Positions 23,967 to 31,332 of a DNA stretch of 45,396 bases are shown piece by piece (position 1 is the first letter of the stretch; every line of letters starts with the position of its first letter). The DNA lies in assembly GCA_012270005.1 (NCBI GenBank), contig JAAXJD010000065.1, forward strand, positions 1-45,396. The letters run 5' to 3'. This DNA comes from Flavobacterium sp. (GTDB lineage: Bacteria; Bacteroidota; Bacteroidia; Flavobacteriales; Flavobacteriaceae). The translations under genes and the position numbers were made by a program. The notes beneath the pieces are model-generated. The model was not told where the DNA came from and ran no database searches. It saw only the letters and a list, made by a program, of their open reading frames with translations.

Positions 23967-26930
23967 TTAAAAGTTCAGGTTAAGACCAATAGTGTATATG
24001 CGTGGTCTAGGATATAGGTTGTTGTCTATACCGCCGGCAATTTCAGGGTCAATACCTTTATAAGGAGTGATTACAAATACGTTTTGTACGGCACCTGTAA
24101 GCCTCATGGTTGTACCCTGGTTAAATACATCGTTAAAGGTATAGCCCAGTGTTACGTTATCCATCCTTAAGTACTCTGCTTTCTGTATGTAGTAGTCAGA
24201 CAGGTATTGTGGCCTTACAAATCCGGTTTCAAGTACATTAACGGTCATGTTGTTAAGGTACGAACCGTTTGTAGGTATGCCCGTGTTACCGTTACCGGTG
24301 TTAGAAGCTACGTTGTTGTAGTTGTAGTTACCATAGCTACCACGGAAACTCATGCTTAACCACCAGTTGCCTACCGTAAGGTCTGTGTTAAAACCATAGA
24401 AAACATCAGACTGTGGTTTGTGGAAGCGGTACATATCGTCTCCGTTAACAACGCCATCTTTGTTACGGTCTACATAAACACCTTCAACCGGTTTGCCGTT
24501 AGCGTCGTACGCTTGCTCAAACACGTAGTAAGAGTTTGGCCAAAAGCCTACCTGGTTGTTTTGTATCGTAGAACCTACTCCGCCACTAATACCGCCTGTA
24601 AGGTAGCCAGGGAAGTTTGGTACTTTTTGGTTAAACAGGCTTGTGATTTCAGAGGTTTGCCAGGTTACGTTACCACCCACTCTCCAGGTTACTTTGTCAT
24701 TTTTAATAGGGTAGGTATCTACTGCGAATTCTACACCTTTGTTTTTCAGGTCACCAATGTTGTAGTAAGACCTGTTAGAGAAGTTAACACCCTGAGGGTT
24801 TTGGGCATACTGTATAAGGTCTTTAGTGGTACGGTCATAGTACTCTAATGAACCTGTAATGCGGTTGTTAAAGAATCCGTAATCAACACCTATGTTGTAG
24901 GTTGTAGTTTCTTCCCACTTAAGGTTTTTGTTGTTAGGTAGCGGAGCTGCCGTAGTAGAGTAAATAGGGTTACCGCTGGCATCATATCCTACAAGGTATT
25001 GTGCAGTGTTATTACTTACTGTATATAACGGCACTGATGGGTAAAGTGCGCCTGTATCCTGCTGTCCGGTAATACCCCAGCTGGCACGGATTTTAAGGTC
25101 GCTAACCAGTTTGCTGTCAGCAAGGAAACTTTCCTCTTTTACTTTCCACGCAGCAGAAGCAGCCGGAAAGTAACCCCAACGGTTATCTTTTGTAAAACGA
25201 GATGAACCATCTGCCCTGAATGAACCGTTTAAGATATACTTATCTGCAATGGTAATAGTACCCCTGCCAAAGAACGACTGAAGGTTTAGTACATTGTTGT
25301 AAGGTAAACCAGGGGTAGTTAGGTTATTCTGGTAAGAATAGCTTGATGATGATCCCTGGTAGTTGAAGTTCTGGTAGTTGTAACCGCCGGTAACATCAAA
25401 GTTTGTTTTTATAGACTCCAGGTATTTAGTGTAGTTAAAATACAGGTCCATAACCTGGATTTTGTTTGTGCTGCTGTTTGTGTAAGAGTTACCAAATTCA
25501 CCAGGAACAATGTAGTCTACATCTGTATTACCATAGGTACGGCCGCTAGCGTAGTCGTAACCAAAGTTAGCAATCAGTTTCATATCTTCCCAGCCGTGGA
25601 TTTTGTAATCAAGCTTAGCATTACCTATACTACGGAAGTTATTACCGTAATTGTGTATTTGGTTTAGCATGGCTACAGGGTTGCGGCTTGCAAGGGTTTC
25701 AAATGTAGTAGAGTTAGGTTTTGTCCATTGGAAATATGTACCATCTGCATTACGTACCGGTTTTGTAGGGTCAAATGCAATGGCAGCACCTATAGCACCT
25801 CCGTTTGCATAAATGTTATGCATTACAGATGATTTGTTGTTTACTTCCAGTTTAAGGTGTTTGTCAAAGAAGTTACCTGTAAGGTTAGCACCCAGGGTAG
25901 TTCTTTCAAAACTGTCAGTTTTAAGGATACCGTTCATGCTGGTATAGCCCATAGACGCCCTGTAGGTAAGGTTGTCTGTACCGCCCTGAGCAGCAATGTT
26001 GTGGTCTGTACCGGTAGCCGTGCGGAAAATTTCCTTTTGCCAATCTGTATTAGCAGTACCAAGCAATGCTATCTGATCTGCAGTAGCACCATTTTTAGGG
26101 TCGTTTACATACGCCCTGTACTGGTCTGCGCTAAGTACATCAACTTTTTTAGCAATTTGGTATACCTGGTAGTTACCGTTGTAGGTAAACTTCATTTCGC
26201 CACTTTTACCTCTTTTTGTAGTGATTATAACCACACCGTTACTAGCGCGTGAACCGTAAATAGCGGTAGCGGCAGCATCTTTAAGAATGGTCATGCTCTC
26301 TATATCATTCTGGTTAATGGTTGCCAGCGGGTTACGTCCACCTCCTGCACCACCACCACCGTTTTCCAGTGGAACACCATCAATAACATAAAGAGGGTCG
26401 TTGTTAGAGTTTAATGAAGATCCGCTACGTATACGTACCGTAGAGCCAGAACCCGGAGCACCACCGGCAGTAGTAACCTGCACACCGGCTGCGCGCCCTT
26501 GTATTAGCTGTTCTGCACCTACAATAGGGCCTTTTTGAAACTGCTCTGCACTAATGGTAGTAACCGCTGCAGAGTTGTTCTTTTTAGTAGTAGTACCGTA
26601 ACCAATAACTACCACCTCTTTAAGTTGGGTAGTTTCTTCGGCAAGTTTTACATCTAAGGTTTTCTGGCCTGTGTACGATACCGTTTGCGAGGCATAACCA
26701 ATAAATGAGAATATAATACGGTTTCCGCTTTTTACGGCCGGTAGGGTATAGTTACCGTCCATGTCTGTGGAAGTACCGTTTTGCGTACCTTCTACCAATA
26801 CGTTTACGCCCGGTAGAGGGTCGCCTGTAGTGTTATCGCGTACTGTACCTTTTAGTGCTCCGGTTTGCGCCCAAAGCCCTAAAGGTAGCATCAGCAATAA
26901 CAGTAAAAACTTCTGATACATAGTTTTCAT
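23967..26930 (-). CDS. susC: SusC-like TonB-dependent maltodextrin importer
   Basis: The 987-residue outer-membrane protein has a signal peptide (1-21, ending LWAQ) and a carboxypeptidase-regulatory-like domain (about 22-100, with GTVRDNTTGDPLPGVNV). A TonB box with the KEVVVIGYG motif (about 104) follows, then a plug (about 115-235, including VRIRSGSSLNSNNDPLYVIDGVP) and a 22-strand barrel ending YTIGLNLNF. It should import maltooligosaccharides into the periplasm using TonB energy, capped by SusD. It is the first gene of the minus-strand arm. The 720-nt region upstream, shared with the LacI gene, carries candidate operators. Confidence 0.94.
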   Translation of the reverse strand: MKTMYQKFLLLLLMLPLGLWAQTGALKGTVRDNTTGDPLPGVNVLVEGTQNGTSTDMDGNYTLPAVKSGNRIIFSFIGYASQTVSYTGQKTLDVKLAEETTQLKEVVVIGYGTTTKKNNSAAVTTISAEQFQKGPIVGAEQLIQGRAAGVQVTTAGGAPGSGSTVRIRSGSSLNSNNDPLYVIDGVPLENGGGGAGGGRNPLATINQNDIESMTILKDAAATAIYGSRASNGVVIITTKRGKSGEMKFTYNGNYQVYQIAKKVDVLSADQYRAYVNDPKNGATADQIALLGTANTDWQKEIFRTATGTDHNIAAQGGTDNLTYRASMGYTSMNGILKTDSFERTTLGANLTGNFFDKHLKLEVNNKSSVMHNIYANGGAIGAAIAFDPTKPVRNADGTYFQWTKPNSTTFETLASRNPVAMLNQIHNYGNNFRSIGNAKLDYKIHGWEDMKLIANFGYDYASGRTYGNTDVDYIVPGEFGNSYTNSSTNKIQVMDLYFNYTKYLESIKTNFDVTGGYNYQNFNYQGSSSSYSYQNNLTTPGLPYNNVLNLQSFFGRGTITIADKYILNGSFRADGSSRFTKDNRWGYFPAASAAWKVKEESFLADSKLVSDLKIRASWGITGQQDTGALYPSVPLYTVSNNTAQYLVGYDASGNPIYSTTAAPLPNNKNLKWEETTTYNIGVDYGFFNNRITGSLEYYDRTTKDLIQYAQNPQGVNFSNRSYYNIGDLKNKGVEFAVDTYPIKNDKVTWRVGGNVTWQTSEITSLFNQKVPNFPGYLTGGISGGVGSTIQNNQVGFWPNSYYVFEQAYDANGKPVEGVYVDRNKDGVVNGDDMYRFHKPQSDVFYGFNTDLTVGNWWLSMSFRGSYGNYNYNNVASNTGNGNTGIPTNGSYLNNMTVNVLETGFVRPQYLSDYYIQKAEYLRMDNVTLGYTFNDVFNQGTTMRLTGAVQNVFVITPYKGIDPEIAGGIDNNLYPRPRIYTIGLNLNF

Positions 26931-27016
26931 ACAAGTTGTTTAGGTTAAATTTGCGTTTTTGTATAGCTTAAAAAATCACTTCACGAGTTAAAATTATCTA
27001 AAAGGAGTTTAGGAAA

Positions 27017-27054
27017 AAAACGTTTTCGCCCAACACCCCTTACTACAACGTTGT
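27017..27054 (-). promoter_or_regulatory. Candidate LacI-family operators upstream of susC
   Basis: AAAACGTTTT (27017-27026) and ACAACGTTGT (27045-27054) are perfect 10-bp palindromes centred on CG and 28 bp apart, near three helical turns. Related cores occur before the pgmB gene (AAACGTTT, 30643-30650) and before the secreted starch-binding gene (AACGTT, 37157-37162). Confidence 0.45.
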
Positions 27055-27574
27055 CGTGTTGAAAACTTTCGATAATCAGCCCGTTAGAAGCGACGAATAT
27101 TGAGTTTTTGAAAATATAAAATCAATACATTTTCAATTTCATAAATAAATACCACATTAGATTTAAATTTGTTAATCCTGTGGGTTAAGGGTACTTATTA
27201 ATGTGTGTGAGTTTTGCAAATAAGTTTGCGTGAGTTTTGTGAGTTTTTGCGCGTGTGGTTTTCTACATAGGCTATTTTCGTTTATAATTGTTTAAAAATC
27301 TGAGGTATTGGCATTATACAAGCTGTTTTAATAGCAATAAGCAGATTTTTATGGGGCAAGGCTTGGGTTATATTTACGAAATTATAGTATTTATGGTTTA
27401 TAACATACCGGTACCTACCAGTTTATGTCGGTTTACCTACCACTTTTCAAACGATTTCGTTTCGTTAATTGCTGTTATAAAACTGTTTCTTAAGTACAAT
27501 ATGGTTTTAATAGGTTGTAAAACAGTAAATTTGCCTCTTTAGCATCCCGTGGCTGGATTTATGCATTTCTGCCT

Positions 27575-27582
27575 TATATTTG
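27575..27582 (+). promoter_or_regulatory. Candidate -7 promoter box for the LacI-family gene
   Basis: TATATTTG matches TAnnTTTG and lies about 70 nt before the ATG at 27652. The tandem GTGCCGGCC repeat lies between box and start, where an autoregulatory operator could sit. Confidence 0.45.
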
Positions 27583-27651
27583 TAAAAAGCACCCTTTGTG
27601 CGGTGTCAACGTGCCGGCCTGGTGCCGGCCACATATACTCCTCTATACAAT

Positions 27652-28680
27652 ATGAAAAGACAAGTTACCCTGAAACAAATAGCCAAAGAGCTGGATGTGT
27701 CTATAAGTACCGTTTCTAAATCGTTGCGAAACAGCCCTGAGATAAGCGAAGATACCCGCCTTAAGGTACAGGCGTTTGCCAAGCTGTATAACTATAAGCC
27801 TAATAACATAGCCCTGAGCCTTAAAAATAAGAAAACCAAGACCATAGGTATTATTATCCCGGAAATTGTACACCACTTTTTTGCCACGGTAATTAGCGGC
27901 ATAGAGCAGGTGGCAAACGATCATGGGTACAACGTAATTGTGTGCCTTAGTAACGAGTCGTTTGATAAAGAGGTAATTAACATGGAAATGCTGGCCACCG
28001 GCAGTACCGATGGCTTTATTATGGCGCTTAGTAAAGAAACCCAGCAAAAACGCGATTTTCACCACATACAGGAGGTAATAAACCAGGGTATGCCGGTGGT
28101 AATGTTTGACAGGGTTACTAACGATGTACTGTGTGATAAAGTAATTATAGACGACCAGCTTGCTGCCTACGAAGCAGTAGATTACTTTATAGGTAAAGGG
28201 TTTAAAAAAATAGGCCTTATAACCACGGTAGACTACGTAAGTGTGGGCCGCCTGCGTACCGATGGCTATGTAAACGCGCTGAGCGACCACGGCTTAGCCA
28301 TAGACGAAAGCCTTATTGTAAAGATAGAAGACATAGACGGCTGTGCCAGTAAAATAGAAGCGCTGCTTCGCGATAACAAGCCCGACGCCATATTTGCGGT
28401 AAACGAACTGTTTGCGGTAACAGCCATAAAACTGGCCTCAAAAATGGGTATACGCATACCCGAAGAGCTTTCGGTAATAGGGTTTACAGACGGTATTATT
28501 TCGCAATTTAGCAGCCCTGCAATTACTACTGTGAGCCAAAATGGCGAAGTTATGGGTGGGCGTGCTGCCAAGCTGCTCATAGACAGGCTGGAATCAGAGG
28601 AAGAGGAAACAGGTGAGCCGGAACATTACCGCACAGAACTCATAGCCACCCACCTGGTAGTGCGCGACACCACAGAATAG
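27652..28680 (+). CDS. LacI-family transcriptional regulator of the maltodextrin locus
   Basis: The 342-residue protein starts MKRQVTLKQIAKELDVSISTVSKSLRNS, a LacI-type helix-turn-helix with its hinge helix (about 1-60). A periplasmic-binding-protein-like sugar sensor domain follows (about 62-330, with TIGIIIPEIVHHFFATVISGIE near the start). I chose the ATG at 27652 because it places the DNA-binding domain at the N-terminus; the frame is open further upstream without similarity. It probably senses maltose or a maltodextrin and controls both arms of the locus. Whether it represses or activates is not visible. No SusR-type regulator is seen in the window. Confidence 0.92.
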   Translation: MKRQVTLKQIAKELDVSISTVSKSLRNSPEISEDTRLKVQAFAKLYNYKPNNIALSLKNKKTKTIGIIIPEIVHHFFATVISGIEQVANDHGYNVIVCLSNESFDKEVINMEMLATGSTDGFIMALSKETQQKRDFHHIQEVINQGMPVVMFDRVTNDVLCDKVIIDDQLAAYEAVDYFIGKGFKKIGLITTVDYVSVGRLRTDGYVNALSDHGLAIDESLIVKIEDIDGCASKIEALLRDNKPDAIFAVNELFAVTAIKLASKMGIRIPEELSVIGFTDGIISQFSSPAITTVSQNGEVMGGRAAKLLIDRLESEEEETGEPEHYRTELIATHLVVRDTTE

Positions 28681-28733
28681 TTTATTCGGTTATTTGCTAC
28701 TTTGGTTATTCGGCGGCGGGGGAGCTTCGTTGC

Positions 28734-28955
28734 TTTGATAAGCGGATTTTACAATCCGTGCTGTCATGGTTTATAGGATTGAGTACGCATTCCCCTCCTT
28801 CGGAGGGGTGCCCGTAGGGCGGGGTGGGAAACATATTGGCAATACCGAAAAGATGGGCTTGTTTATCTCTATAACCCACCCTGGCTTTCAGCCACCCCTC
28901 CAAAGGAGGGGAATGCCACTCAGCCGAATCATTACATAATCCGCGCTATCAGAAG
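28734..28955. repeat. MITE- or REP-like imperfect inverted repeat element
   Basis: Two 41-nt inner arms (28788-28828 and 28875-28915) are imperfect inverted copies. Each contains a short hairpin of the form CCCCTCC-TTCG/TTTGG-GGAGGGG with GGGTGGG at the inner end. Outer arms (about 28734-28760 and 28925-28955) share an inverted TGATA-CGGATT pattern. No transposase is encoded. Such GGAGGGG-type intergenic repeats are known to be scattered in Flavobacterium genomes; mobility by a transposase in trans is inference. Confidence 0.6.
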
Positions 28956-29104
28956 TCGGTGTTCTGAATTAAAATACTAACATATCCACAAATCCACCTC
29001 TTTCAAATAACCAAATCCACAAATAGCCACATCCACCAAAAAACTACGACAACCTTGTAGTTTTGGGTAATAAACTTAAAAACAGTATATTAAAAAATAT
29101 AATT

Positions 29105-29131
29105 CCGCCCATAGTGGCGGATTTTTTTTTT
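29105..29131 (+). terminator. Intrinsic terminator before the MFS transporter gene
   Basis: CCGCC / GGCGG with a 6-nt loop is followed by A and a run of T. It closes plus-strand transcripts from the LacI gene and separates them from the transporter operon. Confidence 0.8.
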
Positions 29132-29163
29132 GCCCTATGTGAACCAACCGATTAAAAAACCAT

Positions 29164-29171
29164 TATATTTG
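29164..29171 (+). promoter_or_regulatory. Candidate -7 promoter box for the MFS-pgmB-GH65 operon
   Basis: TATATTTG matches TAnnTTTG. The leader to the ATG at 29263 contains a perfect 7-bp stem GATAAGC-TACGC-GCTTATC (29218-29236), which may be an operator or an mRNA hairpin. Confidence 0.45.
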
Positions 29172-29262
29172 TGCTGATTATCAAAGCTTAAAATTTCACT
29201 TCACACAATTAAGTTTTGATAAGCTACGCGCTTATCGTATTAATAATCATTAAATTACGATA

Positions 29263-30624
29263 ATGGAAAAGCGTAAATTAGGCTTCTGGGAAATCTGGGG
29301 CATGAGCTTCGGTTATCTCGGAATCCAAATGGGCTTTGCGTTACAAAACGCAAACGCCAGCCGTATTCTCCAGATTTTTGGTGCAGATGTGCACACCCTT
29401 TCCTGGTTCTGGATCATTCCGCCACTTATGGGGCTTATAGTACAGCCGGTTATTGGCCATTACAGCGACCGCACCTGGACACGTTTCGGGCGCCGTAAAC
29501 CCTATTTCCTCGCAGGGTCGCTACTGGCAGCTCTTGGCCTTGTATGTATGCCGCAGGCGGGTGCGCTTACCGCCATTATGCCCGCATTGTGGGTAGGGGC
29601 AGGCTTCCTTATGATAATGGATGCCTCGTTTAACGTAGCCATGGAACCCTTCCGTGCACTGGTGGCCGATATACTTCCGGCAGACCAGCGTACACTGGGT
29701 TTTAGCGTACAAACTGCCCTTATAGGCTTTGGAGCTGTAATAGGCTCATGGCTGCCGTACGCGCTAACCAACTGGTTTGGCGTGTCTGATGCAGCTACCG
29801 ATGGTGGTGTACCTTACCACCTTATTTTATCTTTTATAATAGGTGCAGCGTGCCTTTTGGGCGCGGTATTGTTTACCATTGCTACTACAAAAGAATACTC
29901 ACCGGAGGAAATGGCAGCTTTTGAGGCCGCTAGCGGTGAAGTTGAAGCAAAGGAAGAAGCCCATTCTATAAAAGACATTTTTACTGATTTTGCTAAAATG
30001 CCACAAACCATGCGCCAGCTTAGCTGGGTGCAGTTCTTTTCATGGTTTGGTTTATTTGGCATGTGGGTATTTACTACCCCTGCCATAGCACACCACCTCT
30101 ATGGTACCCCGCTTAAAGAGCTTAGCGAATTTACCCCGGCAGAAACTGCCCTATATAATAAGGCGGGAGACTGGGTAGGTATCATCTTTGGGGTGTACAA
30201 CGCCGTTTCGGCGGTTATAGCGCTGTTTATACCGGCTATTGCCCACAAACTGGGGCGTAAGAAAACCCATTTCTATGCGCTTATCATTGGTGGTGCAGGG
30301 CTAATATCAGTGTACTTTGTTCCAAATCCTAACTGGCTTATCCTTTCTATGGTGGGCGTAGGTGTGGCGTGGGCAAGTATACTGGCTACGCCGTATGCCA
30401 TACTTTCGGGTGCTATACCGGCCAGGAAAATGGGTGTTTACATGGGTATATTTAACTTTTTTGTGGTAATTCCGCAAATTGTAAATGCCATTATAGGCGG
30501 CCCTATGGTAAAATACTTGTATGGCGGTAATGCCGTGTATGCCATAGTGGCGAGTGGTATCTCGTTTATTATTGCGGCATTTTTTGTAACCCGTGTAAAA
30601 GACACCGAAGACACAAAAGCATAA
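29263..30624 (+). CDS. MFS-type sugar transporter, probably maltose
   Basis: The 453-residue inner-membrane protein has about 12 predicted membrane segments. The cytoplasmic loop motif GHYSDRTWTRFGRRKPY after the second segment is typical of the glycoside-pentoside-hexuronide/sucrose-maltose type MFS carriers. A longer charged loop (about 222-250) divides the two halves. Its place between the LacI gene and the pgmB-maltose phosphorylase pair makes maltose import from the periplasm the likely role. It starts the plus-strand operon, 40 nt before pgmB. Confidence 0.88.
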   Translation: MEKRKLGFWEIWGMSFGYLGIQMGFALQNANASRILQIFGADVHTLSWFWIIPPLMGLIVQPVIGHYSDRTWTRFGRRKPYFLAGSLLAALGLVCMPQAGALTAIMPALWVGAGFLMIMDASFNVAMEPFRALVADILPADQRTLGFSVQTALIGFGAVIGSWLPYALTNWFGVSDAATDGGVPYHLILSFIIGAACLLGAVLFTIATTKEYSPEEMAAFEAASGEVEAKEEAHSIKDIFTDFAKMPQTMRQLSWVQFFSWFGLFGMWVFTTPAIAHHLYGTPLKELSEFTPAETALYNKAGDWVGIIFGVYNAVSAVIALFIPAIAHKLGRKKTHFYALIIGGAGLISVYFVPNPNWLILSMVGVGVAWASILATPYAILSGAIPARKMGVYMGIFNFFVVIPQIVNAIIGGPMVKYLYGGNAVYAIVASGISFIIAAFFVTRVKDTEDTKA

Positions 30625-30642
30625 AATCCAAAATTTTTCCCC

Positions 30643-30650
30643 AAACGTTT
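30643..30650 (+). promoter_or_regulatory. Candidate LacI-type operator core upstream of pgmB
   Basis: AAACGTTT is a perfect palindrome centred on CG, in the 40-nt gap between the transporter and pgmB. It resembles the sites before susC and before the secreted starch-binding gene. The core is short, so support is modest. Confidence 0.35.
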
Positions 30651-30664
30651 TTGAACTAACTAAA

Positions 30665-31321
30665 ATGAAACAAAAAGCATTCATTTTCGACCTTGATGGC
30701 GTAATTGTAGACACGGCAAAGTACCACTACCTGGCATGGAAAAGAATTGCCAACCGCCTGGGTATTGATTTTACGCACGAACATAACGAACTGCTAAAAG
30801 GCGTAAGCCGCGTTCGATCGCTCGAAATTATACTGGGCCTGGGTAACATACAGGCTACAGATGAAGAAAAAGAAAGTTGGCTTGTAGAAAAAAATACCGA
30901 TTACCTTAACTATATAAACAACATGCAGGCCGATGAAATCCTGGATGGCGTGGTGCCTGTACTGGATTGGCTTAAAGCCAATAACCAGCTTATAGCACTG
31001 GGTTCGGCAAGTAAAAACGCGCGTCCTATACTGGAAAAAGTAGGCATACTGCATTATTTTGATGCTATTGTAGACGGCAATGATGTAACCAATGCCAAGC
31101 CAGATCCTGAGGTGTTCCTTAGGGCGGCGCAGCTGCTGGGCAAAACACCTGCCGACAGCATTGTTTTTGAAGACTCCATGGCTGGCGTGGAAGCGGCTAA
31201 CATAGGCGACATGACCAGCGTAAGCATAGGCGACCCGGCCGTATTGCAGGGGGCGCATTACAACTTTAGCTCTTTTGACAAGATAAACACACATTTCCTA
31301 GAAAACCTTACAAACAATTAA
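30665..31321 (+). CDS. pgmB: Beta-phosphoglucomutase
   Basis: This cytoplasmic HAD-superfamily enzyme converts beta-glucose-1-phosphate to glucose-6-phosphate. The 218-residue protein begins with the HAD motif FDLDGVIVDT (nucleophile D9, acid/base D11). It has a helical cap (about 15-85) with a substrate loop, the GSASKN segment (motif II) and VFEDSMAGVEAA (motif IV) for Mg binding. It lies directly upstream of maltose phosphorylase, whose product is its substrate; this pairing is typical of phosphorolytic maltose pathways. The gap to the next gene is 11 nt. Confidence 0.95.
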   Translation: MKQKAFIFDLDGVIVDTAKYHYLAWKRIANRLGIDFTHEHNELLKGVSRVRSLEIILGLGNIQATDEEKESWLVEKNTDYLNYINNMQADEILDGVVPVLDWLKANNQLIALGSASKNARPILEKVGILHYFDAIVDGNDVTNAKPDPEVFLRAAQLLGKTPADSIVFEDSMAGVEAANIGDMTSVSIGDPAVLQGAHYNFSSFDKINTHFLENLTNN

Positions 31322-31332
31322 GCTACTACACA

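Larger units (their letters stand above)
26931..27651. promoter_or_regulatory. Divergent control region between susC and the LacI-family gene
   Basis: The 721-nt region has no gene I can support. Palindromes with a central CG lie at 27017-27026 (AAAACGTTTT) and 27045-27054 (ACAACGTTGT), typical of LacI-family operators. Three GTGAGTTTTG-like direct repeats lie at 27207-27216, 27230-27239 and 27239-27248. A TAnnTTTG box for the LacI gene lies at 27575-27582, and a tandem GTGCCGGCC repeat at 27611-27630. No perfect susC -7 box is seen; TATATTTT (about 27119-27112, minus strand) is the nearest. Confidence 0.55.
28681..29262. other. Gene-free gap between the LacI and MFS genes
   Basis: The 582-nt gap holds a long imperfect inverted-repeat element (28734-28955) and an A/C-rich stretch with repeated AATCCAC words (about 28980-29040). 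A hairpin AAAACTAC / GTAGTTTT lies at 29040-29064. A strong terminator (29105-29131), a -7 box (29164-29171) and a perfect GATAAGC / GCTTATC stem (29218-29236) lie just before the MFS start. Confidence 0.7.

Noticed and set aside
24420..24848. Long antisense ORFs inside susC and other real genes
   Set aside because: They are reading-frame shadows without protein-family features.
27288..27542. An 84-codon plus-strand ORF in the susC-LacI gap
   Set aside because: Composition is unlike neighbouring proteins (rich in Phe, Tyr, Cys, Ile from AT-rich DNA), no family similarity, and it overlaps regulatory sequence.
28706..28903. A 65-codon minus-strand ORF
   Set aside because: It is produced by the inverted-repeat element and has no protein-like conservation.
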